Part shown: positions 1 to 11,850 of the stretch, piece after piece
Numbering within the stretch: the first letter of the stretch is position 1
Layout: each line of letters opens with the position of its first letter
From: Neospora caninum Liverpool
Lineage: Eukaryota; Apicomplexa; Conoidasida; Eucoccidiorida; Sarcocystidae
DNA length: 64,000 bases
Reading direction: 5' to 3'
NCBI RefSeq assembly: GCF_000208865.1
Contig: NC_018397.1
Coordinates: forward strand, 1,054,001-1,118,000
Program-made: the position numbers and the translations under genes
The notes under the pieces: model-generated
Databases searched by the model: none
The model's input: only the letters and a program-made list of their open reading frames with translations
What the model was told of the DNA's origin: nothing

Positions 1-441
1 GTGCGGCTGGTGAAGCTCGAACGGCGCAGAAAAGAGACCGGGGCGGAGGTCGACGCCTCGTTTTTCTTTTTAGGTTTCGCCAGATTGGCGCGTCGCTCGT
101 GCTTCCTCGCTTTCGCATCGGATCTAGCGGCACTGCTTCTCTCTCTTTGTGGCTTCGCGCATGCGGCGGGATCCTGCTCGCTTTTCCCTTTCGGACTGTG
201 TCAGGTGCGTCGCCGGAAAGAGCAGGAGCTTCGTCTCCAGATGGACACGGTGCATCGCGCGTGGCGGCTCGAGTTCGCCGAAAAGCAACGCGCACTGGAG
301 GCCGAACTCGAAAGCGAAAAGGCGAGCAGTCTGCCTTCCTCGTTCCTCGACGGCTTGCTGGTCACGCTTCAGCAATTCGCAGATGCAACCGGGCTCTTCT
401 CCCCCTTCGTCCTCGCTGCCCTAGCAGCTTGTACCTTGTGA
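1..441 (+). CDS. 3' end of an unidentified coiled-coil protein (partial, cut by window edge)
   Basis: Two exons are visible. Exon 1..48 ends in frame at a GTCGAC donor, and intron 49..204 ends in a pyrimidine-rich CAG. Exon 205..441 continues in the same phase to a TGA stop at 439-441. The joined tail is strongly charged (VRRRKEQELRLQ, then EFAEKQRALEAELESEK), which is typical of a coiled coil. It then turns into a hydrophobic C-terminus of about 30 residues (FLDGLLVTLQQF to LAALAACTL). The intron length is a multiple of three, so read-through would also stay open and the splice is inferred from its signals. The start and most of the protein lie left of the window and I do not recognise the family. 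The coiled-coil-plus-tail layout could suit a tail-anchored protein, but that is a guess. Confidence 0.5.
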   Translation: MRLVKLERRRKETGAEVDASFFFLGFARLARRSCFLAFASDLAALLLSLCGFAHAAGSCSLFPFGLCQVRRRKEQELRLQMDTVHRAWRLEFAEKQRALEAELESEKASSLPSSFLDGLLVTLQQFADATGLFSPFVLAALAACTL

Positions 442-1150
442 GTCTCAACTCTGTTGTCTCCAGAGAAGTGGGAAAAACCCTGTTTCTGTGAACCGTCCCT
501 CGGCCGCCTGAGCGCTGCCGGCCTCTTCCGGAGCCTCCCCGCGGGGTCTTTGGCTCCTGTCCGTGTCTCGTCTTAGCAGCCTCGCTGTCTCGGGATCATC
601 GCCTGGATTCCCCTGTCCTTGCTTCTCAGATGCCTCCTCTTGGTCATCGGACGCCAGCGCCCTCGGCCGAGCTCGCCGCGAGAACCGACCGAGAAGGAAG
701 GGAAGAAGAAGAAATGAGGAGGAACGCGCACGAGCGGACGCGAGCGCTAGCATAGGCGACGGGCTGCGGCAGGCGCAGAGTAGAGAGAGGCAACGTGGCC
801 ACGAAAGAGAGAGTGTCCGTGAGGTGGAGAGGCACAGGCAAAATGCATGAAGCAAGGAAAACAGGAAAGGCGAAAGCTGCGCCTGGGTTCGCCCCTTTGA
901 GCTGTCTCTTCCGCCCTCCCTTTGTCTTCACCGCGTCGATGCGCGCCTAGCTCGGCGCCTCTCGCCCAAAAAAAGGCGGTTTCTGGAAATCTCCGTCTGT
1001 CCGTGCTTCCTGTCGTGGTGCCGATTTCGGTGCTTTCTCCCACTTTGCAAAAGACGCCTCAAAAACCTCTTCCGCTCTCAACAGCGCCACGCAGTGGAGG
1101 GGTCGCCGGGCGGAGTCTCTCTCGGCGACGACGCGCCACACGCTCGCCTC

Positions 1151-1176
1151 ATATATATATATATATATATATATAT
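1151..1176. repeat. (AT)n microsatellite
   Basis: Thirteen AT units in a row, followed over the next 100 bases by further short TATA-rich stretches (around 1206-1225 and 1250-1270). It lies in the convergent intergenic region. Confidence 0.95.
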
Positions 1177-1804
1177 CATGATTTCTATACATACAAAATT
1201 CCATTATATATATGTATATATATCGTTTCTATACATTCAGAAATCCATTACATATACATATATATTATGATACACGTGTGTACATGTCATGATAAGTTGC
1301 ACGTAGCTGATTCTACTTTTTCTTTCTTTTTGACCGAGTCTCCCCCTTTCTCTCTTCTCGCGTCTCCCTGTGTATCCTTTTCTTGGCTTTCTCACCGCCA
1401 GTCTCTGCCTGTTTCCAAACCTCACAGCTCTGTGAACCTGCCTTCTGGCCGCTCGCGGTTGCCTCCGACTGCACGCCTACTTTGGATTCTTTTCTCGCTT
1501 CACATGCTTCTCCCGAAACGCTTTAAGGAGACCTGGAGAAAGCGCGCGCGGCGCTGGTGTGGTGGGTGTCCTTAGAGCCGCGATGCCTCGCCTGAGCAGA
1601 CCTCGTTACACATGATTCCAAGTCGCTCGCGCAGGGGGGGAGGGAAGAAGCTGCGCACTCGCCGGCCGGTGTGCAGCCTCAACACACCGCCTCGCGCCTC
1701 GCGGCCAGTCGACAGTCGACCTTCGCTCTCTGCTCACCGCGCGACTCTCATCCGCCTGTACATGCAGGCGACAACGCCAGCTCCATTTTTCTTGCCTTTT
1801 TCGT

Positions 1805-1904
1805 NNNNNNNNNNNNNNNNNNNNNNNNNNNNNNNNNNNNNNNNNNNNNNNNNNNNNNNNNNNNNNNNNNNNNNNNNNNNNNNNNNNNNNNNNNNNNNNN
1901 NNNN
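1805..1904. other. Assembly gap (100 N)
   Basis: Exactly 100 unknown bases, the usual placeholder for a gap of unknown size. Frames that read through it are meaningless. Confidence 0.99.
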
Positions 1905-2102
1905 CCTGGCGAGAGAAGAGAGGTGACAACGAAACGCGGGCGGCCGTCACCTTGGAAAAGCAGAAAATCAGTCAGAGCGTCTACAGCTCGCCGAGCCATA
2001 GTGCCGACGCCGATCGTCACAAGATGATCCAGAAATTCCCGCTAGGGGAGAATGGAGGACAGACTGTGTCAAATATAGACTCGTGAGCGAGACAAAGAGA
2101 GA

Positions 2103-2124
2103 CCCCCCTCCCCCCCCCCCCCCC
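2103..2124. repeat. Poly-C tract
   Basis: Twenty-two bases that are all C apart from one T. It is intergenic and prone to sequencing and length error. Confidence 0.9.
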
Positions 2125-2730
2125 GTTTCGCACTGAGGTCGACGAGACCGTCCAGAAATTAAGATCGCTCGTGCATGCAGTCGAGAGCACCCTGCATCTC
2201 TTCAGACTTCGTGGCGCTGGTTCAGCAGACAGCCACGCAAAGCGCCCGACATCTTCCTTTTTTCTGAGTCGACATCTAGCCTTTGCATGTCAGACGCAAG
2301 CTCTCAGGAGTGGCTTCTAGGTCGCACGCGGGTCCAGGCAGCGGTGCCGCACACGTGCACCCGAAAGGAAATGTTTAGACCGACCGCATGAGAAGAATCG
2401 AAAAAGAGGCAAGATGCAAGGCCAGAGAAAAAGAGCATTGTCGGTTTCTCCCCGTGTCAGTTGATGGAAAAAGATCGGCTGCGGCGCCGCAGAAGCATGA
2501 CACACACACGCGGAGGTCTACGCAGAAGAGGCGAGAGCAGGAAGCGCCACAAAAAAAGGGGAGAAGACGAAAAGATGACAACGAATCGGAAGAACCGCAC
2601 GAAAGCACGAACCCCCGAGTGTGTTTGCCTTGCAAGTTCGAGATCCCCCTCTGACACCTGCCCGTTCTCTTCCTTCTCGTTTGCATTTCTCTTCACCGTA
2701 TCTCTTGAACAAGAATCTCCAGGAAAACCC

Positions 2731-5700
2731 CTAGGCCTTTACCAACGACTTTGCACGCCACGCAAAATCGTCTCCCCCCTCGTCCTCTTCCTCCTCTTCT
2801 TCCTCTTCTTCTTCCTCTTCCTCTTCTTCCTCTTCTTCTTCCTCTTCTTCCTCTTCCTCTCTCTTTCTCTTTACACGTATGTGTCCACCGCTCTCTTGTT
2901 TTTCCAATTTCTGCACTCGAGTCGCTGTTTCCTTCGCCGCCTCTCCCTTGCCTTCGTCGTCGCGCACCTCCTTTTTCGTCTCTCCGTTCTTCACTCTCTC
3001 CCCTCGCGTGTCTTCGCTGTCTTCGTCTCCTCTGTCTCGGGTTTTGTGTGCTCGCTCCCGCGTCTCCTTCAGCTTCAGCACGCGCATGCGGTACGCAGCC
3101 GCCTTCTGTTCTTCTTCCTCGAGTTCGGAGAGGAACCGGCGGACGTCCTGTCTCTGTTGCAGAGCGTCTTCTTTCTGCAGCTTCAAGTCGTCTGCAACTT
3201 CTTTTCTCTTGTCGGCAATGCGCGCCAGCATCTGAAAGACAGACCGAGGATATGCAGCAAACCGGTTCCTTCACGTATTGCGTATAATAATTCACATGAG
3301 TCGAGGACCGTATATCTGGAGGTACAGTTGTTTATACGCGCCCCACGGGAACACGCGTCACCAGTCTCAAAGCCACACAAAGGAGACGAACGGCAAAGCC
3401 CAGTACGGGCGGCGGGGCCCGAGAGAGACACCCCACAGAGCATCCACACACACACACACGCCACCACAAAACCACAAAGGGGCAAACAGCAACAGAACGG
3501 CAAGAGCAGCCGCGTGTTGCACTCCCTCGACTGCCCTGTCGACAACCGGTGGCGTGTCTCGTGTCTGTTCACTGTCGCGGCAGGCGCGCAGGCGCACGTT
3601 TCCTGAAAGGCGCCTGAAACAGGATCCGACACCGATACGGCGAATGGAGCGCCCCGGGTGCCCCGCCGAGATTTTCGCATGTTTCTGTTGCACTCTAGCC
3701 ACTCTAACACAGCACCCGAACCTCTGTTTCGCGCACGTTCGATCGTCCCATTGTTATCCTGTACAGATGACACGGTTTCTCTTTTTTGACAGCCCCCCAA
3801 CCCCTCAGAGATCCTGCGTCCTGCCTCTCGCTCGCTTTGCAGACCTCCCCCAAGAGTGGCGCGTGTGCACTGTGGTCCCACCAGGATGACCGAGTCCCAC
3901 CGAGCGCGTAGACATCTGCAGCTACCTCTTTCAGTTTGCGTGACCCGACGAGGCCTCTGGCCTCTGCGTCGCGATCTTCGTCATCGAAAAAGCCAACCGG
4001 CAACTCGCCCTCCCCGTCCGCCGCGCCCGTTCTCGCCTCTCGCGGGCCTTCCGTGCCTTCGCGACTTCCTCCGCGCGCGCGCTCCCCGCCGGCACGCTTC
4101 ATTTCGCGTTCCACGGAAAGGAGATACTCTGCCGCCAGCTCCGCTTCGTCCTTCGCCTGCCTCCCACGCTCGCCCTCCTCGCCCCGGGCCATTCGCCCTC
4201 GCGCCTTCGCGTGTCCTGTAGCCTCTTCGCGCGCCGCGGCTCGCCGGCGAGTCGCGGCCTCCACGCGCTCGCGCAGATCCTCCAACTGCGTCTCTTCGTG
4301 GAGAATCTCGCTGAGACACGAAACGCCAGAGACAACAGACAGATAACGGTAGACACAGAGAGAGGGTTACACTACAGCGAGAGAGACATACAGGTACAGA
4401 GACAGATATACAGATACAGAGAGGCGCACATCCACATGCAGCGCCAGAAATACATGTACAGAGAGACAAGTCACCCGAAACACAACCAGACGACAGGGGC
4501 TGTCCCTCTCCCTGGCGCGCCCGCAGCGGGTGGAACCGGAAGGAGACGCATGAGGGGGCCTTTCTCAGCTCGGCCGCTGGCAGCGAAAGAGGGACAGAGC
4601 CCCGAGACTCGTGCGCTGGGAGAGAAGGGAGGCGACCAGGCCTCGGGATGGTGACCGCGACTCCGCCCCTCCACATGCAGGAGACAAGACACTGTCCCCA
4701 CGTCGTTGGGTGCGTCTTCACACCGGCCTGCACGCTTCCTCACCTGTGCAAGACGGTCGCGTACGGGCTGTACCAGCGCATTTCGTCCACAGACGAGACC
4801 AGGAGCGCCGCACTGAGTGAGGAAGAAAGTTCGTCGTAGTTTCTGCGCGTCTCCTCTTCCGGCGCCTTGTCGCTGCGCGTCTGTCCTTCCCTGTCATCGC
4901 GTTCGGCCTCGCTCTTCACCGTTGGCCGCATAGCCGCTCGCCCTTTTTCTTCCTCTTGCGTCTCCTTACAGCTTACTGGCGCGTCATGGTCCGGCGTCTC
5001 CTGGGCCGTTTTGCTCTCAGTCTCTCCGCTGTCCTCGGATTTTGCGGCGGCTCGCGCTTCCTTAGTCAGGGGAACGAGGAGGTCGGCACTCGGTTCCTCG
5101 ATTTCAAAAGCGATTTCCACGTCTTCCTCTTCTGCTTCCTTTACAAAGTCCTCGAGGCGGGACACGCCGCTTCGGCCGAGCGCTTCTGCCTCTCTTCTTC
5201 CCTCCAGTTCTCTCGCTGCTTCGCGCGCCTCGTCTCCTTCGCCGTCCTTCTCGGTTTCGTCAAAAGGTGCATCGAAAAAGTCTGCCGGCAAACCACTCTC
5301 GTCCACGTCTTTGTCGCCATCGGTTGCACGCGCTCTTCTTTCTTCCATATGGCCTTCTGTGTGACCTGATTCTCGGTTTTCCTCTCTGTTTGTCTCCCCT
5401 TCGTCTTCCTCCGCCTCGTCCTCGCCGTAGGCTCCCCCGAGAAGGTTGTAGCCGCCTGCCGCCTCCTCCGAGGATACCCCTTCCGGCTCTGTCTCCTTTC
5501 TGTCGGGTAGGCACGAAGCCTGGTGGCTCCCGGACGAGGCTTCCTGCGTCTTTTCTCTCTTCACTCGAGGAGAGAGGGACGAAGCGCCCGCCGCAGGGGA
5601 AGACGAGGTGGAACCGAGAGGAGAGACAGACGAAGAGGCAGAAGAAGAGGCGGAGGAAGAGGCAGAAGAAGAGGCGGAGGAAGAGGCAGAAGAGAGAGAC

Positions 5701-5834
5701 AAAGATGAAGCTTTGGGTAAAGAAGTGGTGGCACGAGCTGCTGCAAGGGCCTGTTGGATTCGTTCTCTCTCTCTTCTTTCCTTCTCCCGTCTCTCCTTCT
5801 CCTTTTTCATCAATTCGCGAACGGAGGCCCCCAT
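2731..5834 (-). CDS. ZNF830/CCDC16-like nuclear coiled-coil protein (zinc finger not seen)
   Basis: Three phase-consistent exons on the minus strand: 5834..4744, 4310..3926 and 3231..2731, about 658 residues. The start ATG sits in an AAACAAAAATGG context typical of coccidian genes. The N-terminus (RELMKKEKERREKERRERE) resembles the ELRRLMKEK start of ZNF830/CCDC16. Exon 2 has LPVGFFDDEDRDAEARG, matching the family's LPEGFFDD motif, and exon 1 has a second such motif (LPADFFD). Exon 3 opens with a coiled coil (LARIADKRKEVADDLKLQKE) and ends after a long Glu run in DDFAWRAK, like the family's C-terminal DWR(A/V)K. In animals ZNF830 is a spliceosome-associated nuclear protein. The C2H2 finger expected after the N-terminal helix is absent; a Ser/Ala repeat stands there instead. 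The protein is nearly twice the usual length because of low-complexity inserts. Family assignment rests on motifs, not alignment. Confidence 0.6.
2781..2861. repeat. Coding TTC/CTC microsatellite (poly-Glu on the minus strand)
   Basis: A run of mixed CTT/CCT triplets that reads on the minus strand as some 25 Glu codons (GAA/GAG mixed) just before the C-terminal DDFAWRAK motif of the ZNF830-like protein. The mixed codons suggest the run is old or selected, not a fresh slippage product. Confidence 0.85.
5626..5697. repeat. Coding 12-bp repeat (Ser/Ala-rich on the minus strand)
   Basis: Tandem GAAGAGGCGGAG/GAAGAGGCAGAA units read on the minus strand as repeated SSAS blocks near residues 45-70 of the ZNF830-like protein, where relatives carry the zinc finger. 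Confidence 0.8.
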
Positions 5835-8800
5835 TTTTGTTTCTGTCCTGTCTTCTTGCTTTCCTTTACAGGGATTACACAGCCTTCACCAACTTAGAAA
5901 GCAGCTAGTTCTTCAAGTCCTTCACGCACGTTGCAAAAACATTTTTTGCAGTCTCGCCGAGACGACGCGCTCGGCCACGCTTGACTCCGCTGTCGCAGGA
6001 GCAGAAATCTGTCTCTCCGAAAGCGCCGCGCAAACCTCGCAAGAATGCTTGCATGCACACAGAAGAATGAACCGGTAGCTGCGGTCTGTCTACGAATCGT
6101 GGAGAGACAGAGATAGCCCGGCAGATTGAGAGCCGGAGGAAAAAATCACCTCTAACATCCAGGCAGACAAGTAGGGCGAGAGGCCGAGCAAGAGAAGAAA
6201 AGGGAAACGAGGGGAGAACACAGAGAGAGTCCGGGCAGCTTCGCCATTAATAGCTTCCCTTCGGCTCTCGTGAGAAATCTTGAGGTTTCCAAAGCGAACG
6301 ATTCCTTTGGAAAGACGAGAAAGAATCCGAGAAATGTCGCTCGTGCATGCAGAGACGGCCATCTCTCAGCGGCAGCTTTCCGCCTTCGCAAAGAAATGCT
6401 CCACAGGCACATTGCGAGACCGAGGAGAAGCAGCATTCGCTCTCTTTTTTTCTCCGGATGCCCAAAGACAGAAAGCGAGAAGTCGTCCCTGGAAAAAAGA
6501 CGCGCTCTCCTGCAGCCAAGAGAAGTCTTCTGCTCTGCCGCGCCTCCAGCGTGCGCTCTGTCTCTCGGCTTTCTCTTTCGCGTCGTCCGTGTCTCGACTC
6601 CCCAAAAGGAGAGAATTGAAACGAAAAAGGGCCCATCGGGTAGAGAGTATAATCTGGCTTACACGGTACTTCTTTGAGCGCCAGGACGCTCGGATTTAAA
6701 AGGGGTCTTTTTAGTGGCGCGGAACCTGAGTTCGGTCAGCTTTAGAGTCCTTGGTTCGTGCTTCACCCTTTTCTACACGTCCCCGTCTTTCGCGTGTTTG
6801 TTTCGCTTCCTTCTGTTTTATACGGAAGTCAAGGGTGCAATTGCGTCGTATGAAGGTCGCGAGAAATCGTGTAGTACCGAATGTCAAACCTGACATTAAG
6901 TAACGGAGTTAAATCATACAGGGTAAACAGGGTAAAAAAACAATACAGGATTTAACTATGTAAATATTGAGTTTTGGTTCTGTCGCAAGCAAATGAGATT
7001 ACGAAGTTATGGCTCAGGGCTCGTGACTGTCTCTCAATAAGTAGCTACGCTTTTTACGCCTGGAATGTATGGACAATACTCGATCCTTCTATAGTTTATC
7101 GGCTCCCGCTGGTACCTTTTGTGTATCATCCTTGCGATCTTTAACAAGATATTGGTTCAAGATACGGTCATGACTCTTTCCGATTAGACTGATCGTTAGT
7201 TACGCGAGATTCGCTTCTGGGCTGTGCCCGTTCGGCAGCCGCTCGCTTTTACGCAAGAGACTTCCGGTTCTGCTTCAATTCTGTAGCGTCGGAAGTGAGA
7301 CGAACACAATAACGCAAGCGGTGAGAAGAGAGAGACGAGGGGAGAAGAGTGCTGAAAGAGATGACGGGGCAGATCGAGGGGGGAGGAGAACCCTCGATTC
7401 CCAACAAGACGGAAGATGGGGAACGATCAAGGCAAACGACAGAACAGAGCAAGCACACCAAAAACGAAAAAATCAGGAACATCTGTGAGTGAATGGCAAT
7501 TCAAAGGCAATACGCAGCACAAAAGACGACATTTTTTCTCTTTCAGGAGGCCAGTGAAAGGATGGGCTACTGAAGTACCTATATCTGTGTTGGCCAGGGG
7601 AGCTGCGTACGTTCCTTTGTAGTGTGTCCGCGCTACCATGGTTCGATGGAGAGGGGCAAACGAGGTGGCTTTGACAGCAGGCAGCACGAAGGAAAGTGGT
7701 AGCCTGGTGCAGAGAACAGATGCACATTTGTGTCTGAATAAGCTACTCAGGTGTCTTTGCGCTGGATTCCACGGTAAAAGGCCTGAGGTTTTTCTAGTGT
7801 CTTGGCCAGCGGATTGTAGGTCTTCGGCACAATCTCCTGCACCGCTCTCGCCACACATGGATTTGTTAGCTATCGCAGAGCATAAACGAAAACACTCAAA
7901 GGAAAGGACAAAATAAGAGTCCATGCGGCCACACAGAGGAGCCGCTCCGGGTCGTGGGACTCGCAAGTCGGCCGCCCCGTCTATATTTTTCTTCGGTAAA
8001 GTTTACATCGATCATTTTATCACGATTATATATGCATTTCGGTGTAGAACAGCAATAATTCAGTGTTCGTGGTATGAAGCGGAGTATCCGCCATTTGTTC
8101 CAGCAGACCAAAACATCTCTTGAAAGTTTCGATGTGATTATCTTGACGAACCGAGCGCTGAAGTGCCCAAATTCGACCACGAGGATCAAGCCGAACGATG
8201 TACTGCCGACCGCCGTGTGGAACCAGGCAGAAGGTCAACAGAAACGATTCTCAATGCTTAAGCTACAGAACCCTTATGAATCGCCGTCAGCAATTGGAGG
8301 TGTACAGTTCTTCGGATTGGTGTCAAGCTCAAACGGAGGCACAAGCAGTCCTCCAAAGGTTGTTCTAGCCACGCTTTTTCAGGCAGGGACACAGTTCTTT
8401 CAATATGCGGCCGTGTGCGGAACTGAATGATCATGACACAGAACGGCTTCATCGGGGGCGGAGAAATTTTAAAAGCGTTCTACCAGAAGAGAAGAGCTGT
8501 GTCTCTCTGCCTCTCCACAGAGCTTCGGCGGGTGACAGGAACACAACACGAGGGATCTTGTTCGCCAAAACGCCAACGTCACACTACCTCTTACAAAGAA
8601 TGCAGTCTTTCAGTTTTGCCGTGTGCAGCATGCTTCCTGGTTCGGCTGCAGCGAGGCATTGAAAACCACCTGTTCCCGATGACGCAGGGCACAGCATTTT
8701 TTGCTTTGTTATTTGAGAGCAGCTGGGTTCGTTATCCCCCCTACACAGAAATTCTATTTCACCAATTCTATCATGATCTGATTCTGTGGCACTCTCAGCA

Positions 8801-9036
8801 TGTGTCCCGGATTCGACTCCATCCAAGCATAAGGGAGGATTAACGGGGGTCGATAGGCAACCACCACCTGAAGAACAGCCGTTCGACTGCTGTTTTACGA
8901 AGGTGTTGAGGTCGCTGTCTTCGCCATGCTGATTTGAATCGCCTTGGCCTGTCGTTTTTCCACACCAGCAACACACAAGGAGTTTCTATTGTAACAGTAA
9001 TCGTTTGCCACTAAAGCGTACTAAAGCATAGGCGTA
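5835..9036. other. Gene-poor stretch
   Basis: This holds the promoter side of the ZNF830-like gene (to about 6.6 kb), a more AT-rich stretch near 6860-7240, and then mixed sequence. Open frames up to about 180 codons occur on both strands (for example 7427-7966 minus and 8427-8843 plus). None has a recognisable motif, a good start context or splice partners. I see no supportable gene. Confidence 0.5.
6860..7240. other. Compositionally distinct AT-rich patch, possibly organelle-derived
   Basis: Base composition shifts sharply from the flanking GC-rich DNA and the patch has no long open frame. Such patches in coccidian nuclear genomes are sometimes inserted mitochondrial DNA. I cannot match it to a specific mitochondrial gene or rRNA piece by eye, so this stays a suggestion. 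Confidence 0.2.
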
Positions 9037-11056
9037 CTAAAGTACAGTTAAGTGAAAAGACCCGATTCGGAGTTGACACATACACACACCAGCGTATCTC
9101 TGGGTACGCGGAACTCGACAGACTGTAGAGCACCTCGAGTCGATTGGCAGCTTGTCCGTGTACAGTTGCTTGAGCAATACGGGAGCAATATGGGTGCCTG
9201 GACTTGAAAACCCTCGTGATTATGCACACTACACGTTTTCTGAACACCACTACATGAGTAGAAGTATATTACTGCCGAACAATAGTTCCACAGGGTTGGT
9301 ATCTGTTCCGTGCTTACTGTTTGGACCGCCGACGCATTCCTCGTCCTTCCCGCAATTGTCCGCACACAAGCCCACAGTCTCGAACGTCAAATTGCCCTGA
9401 TGTCATACAAGAACATGATCTCACCTTCCCGCCTTTGAACGAGCTTGTCAAATCACATTATTTGAGAAGGCATAATGTTGACTTACATAAATTTAGATAG
9501 CTTGGACCGATATTGGCCAGGTAATGTCTCCCTCAAGCTGTGCTGAACATGAACGATAGGCTGGCAATCAACTACAAAGCTCTCCCTGAATCAGGAGCCC
9601 GATAAATATCGAAGAGAAAGTGGCTTCCCTGGCGAGCTGAAATATGGAACCCTCTATGGAAAGCTTGCTGAAGGATGAAGCAAAAACAGCCCCGGTGTCA
9701 GATACGAATATACACGCCTCATCAAAGTTCTCCCTTGTTATGTGGCGATAGGGCACTCAGCAGCCGATCATGTCATGTCCGACAGAAACGTTTGACTGAG
9801 GTTCCAATCCATGCTCTAAAACAGCCTTGCGAGCAGCCGGAACCGGACGCCGCATCTCACCGTGTTCTCGCAATTCCACCCTCCTGCTGATTGACCGGCA
9901 TGTGCAAGCGCCTTCCTGGCCACGCTTCCCTTTGTTTTGCGGTTGCAAAAGTCATCCGCCGCCTTCTGAATCGGACTGCAGAAGTGCGAGACCTGCTGCT
10001 GAAGGAAGTTCAAGATTTCTGAATGGCGGGAAGCATGGATCGTTGTTGATGGGTTAACGGACCCGAGGCAGGGAACGTAATTCCCACAGTTATCAACGCA
10101 CTGCACTTCTCGTTTGGTGGATTGCAGCTTACTGGGTTCATAACATCGCCACACGTCGTTTTTTTGACTTTTATTGCCTTTACCAAAACGTGCTACAGCT
10201 TTGTGATTACAGAATGTGGGCAAATTTGTAGCACAGAGCCGTGCAAACTCCTCGGTGCACCAGGTGTCCAATTTCAATTGCAAAGCTGAAGTCACCGTCA
10301 TCTGATCCTCCGACAGGAGAGAAGCGCTGGTCATCGCATCTGGAGGGAGTCACACACAAGCTTTTTACGTGCCGTGAAGAAAGAGACGCAAAGATTCAGG
10401 AGGTAAAATCCCCACAGATATGGAACTTATTGCATCTCTGTTCTCTCTCTTCGTCGCGCCGAGTAGGGGATGAACGGAACAGCCTGAAGCGAATTTAACC
10501 CCAAAGCAACTATCCATTATGCTGCTCACGTTGCTCTGAAATCGCTTCAGCCTCCCTGCCTACAACTCGGTCGATCAACCTTCAGGTTGCTTGGTTCACG
10601 ACTGCCACAATCACGGGTGCTACGGCTGACTAGTCGTTGTAAGCGAGTTCTTCTGACGTGGGCCGCCGATTCTTGCATATCAGTAGATCTCACCGTTCTC
10701 GATGGAGCCCGCTAGATTCCTCTCCAACGCGTGCACGGCCTGTGAGGATGTGGCCACCGCCAGAACGGCGGAACCGATGCAGAGAAAATTGAATGTCATG
10801 TTTACTACAAAAAAGTCCACTTTTTCTCTTCGAACGCGGCTGATGCCCGCGGCTTTGTGAGCTAGATTCGTGACTCACGACAAGGAAATGATATACTGCC
10901 ACTCGCTTTTCCCCGTGCAGGAGCTGTGGCCAAGGAAATGAGTTGGAGAAAAAATTCAGGATAGTTACAAAATTCACAAGTCAAGAGGCCGCATACGAAC
11001 ACCCCGAAGGCACTGAGCAAGCAAAACGTAGCTTGATGCAGTGGTGTGCACCCCAT
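9037..11056 (-). CDS. Secreted cysteine-rich WRCY-repeat family protein, member D
   Basis: Four minus-strand exons: 11056..10969, 10339..9861, 9396..9318 and 9197..9037, with intron phases 1, 0, 1 and about 268 residues. Exon 1 gives a hydrophobic leader (QATFCLLSAFGVFVCGLL) that suits a signal peptide. Exon 2 carries the family pattern: C..EFARLC, FCN, AVARFGKG, VWRCY, CVDNCG, PCLGS, then a second half ending GWNCENT. Exon 3 is 79 nt, the same length as in the two other family members here, and encodes CADNCGKDEECVGG. Exons 2 and 3 are well supported by paralogy. Exon 1 and the divergent exon 4 (ends ...HLTVL) are less sure. A pathogen-specific secreted or surface role is likely from the signal peptide and paired cysteines, but the function is unknown. 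It lies in the opposite orientation to, and over 22 kb from, the other members. Confidence 0.6.
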
Positions 11057-11404
11057 ACCTCAGGGGCCGGCTGACTCGCTGGGCTAGATGACGTATCCGG
11101 GTTCAGCAACATCCTATGCCTTCCGCACGCCTCAGCTCAAACGGGTGGCCCAGTCGCAGAAAAGAAACGTGAGGGTGCAGAGCTCATCACTTCCCCGGTT
11201 CAGAATCAATCCGAGTCTGCGGAAACCGTAGGTGGTTCAAAACAGACTGCTTTTGAACTCCGGCCACAGGAACTCAATTATGCATCCTCGAAGTTTCTAG
11301 CAACTAGGCGGGTATGGCATGTAGTAAAGTTGTTCTATGGTGAAGCTAATTTGATTCGGCGAGCTCTATTTCCACCAGATGACAGAGCTTTGTCATTCGC
11401 TGTC

Positions 11405-11850
11405 GTCTCCATGATTTTAGGATACGCAGGGTTGCGGGCGGCCGAGTGGCTGGCCTGCCGGGTTGCGACGGTTCTGTGAATGCGAATGTAACACACACGC
11501 GCGCGAGTACGGTTGGCCTTCGTGATCTGTTGCGTGGCGAACAACTGGTACCAAGGACTGGATCACAAACTACTAAAGGCAACATCGTTAGAAACCACTA
11601 TCCAACTACGAATGCAGGCATCCAGTAGAGAATAGCACTGCAGTCCCACAGCGAAGCGAGGGCTCTTCTAAGAGTTGCTCGACGACGCCGGGAAAGGTGC
11701 CTAACATGCTGTGGACAAGGGCGCGTTGCTGGTGGCCACATCTTGAGGAGCCTGCAGCCACACCCCATGGCTGCTCCATATCTCTACTTGTACTGTCACT
11801 CCACTCTATTCGCAGAAGCATCTCTCGTCAGTGGTTGACGGTCGTAGGTC
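11405..11850 (-). repeat. Dispersed inverted repeat, arm 1
   Basis: The reverse complement closely matches 31124..31550, with paired positions summing to 42974 over most of the length and a roughly 20-base indel near 11440. A 71-codon frame (11821..11606 minus) is encoded unchanged in both arms. It lies just upstream of cysteine-rich gene D. Confidence 0.85.

Larger units (their letters stand above)
442..2730. other. Intergenic DNA between convergent genes
   Basis: This lies between the 3' ends of the plus-strand coiled-coil gene and the minus-strand ZNF830-like gene. It holds a TA microsatellite, a 100-N gap and a C-rich homopolymer. The open frames here overlap one another on both strands and show no splice-supported or family-like protein. 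I see no gene, though the gap hides an unknown amount of sequence. Confidence 0.6.

Noticed and set aside
2693..3295. A 200-codon minus frame full of Arg/Gly across the TTC/CTC tract
   Set aside because: It is a frame shadow of the Glu-rich exon 3 of the ZNF830-like gene; the splice phases support the Glu frame.
2461..3606. A 381-codon plus frame rich in Leu/Phe
   Set aside because: Antisense to a supported coding exon; its Leu/Phe content is just the complement of the Glu tract.
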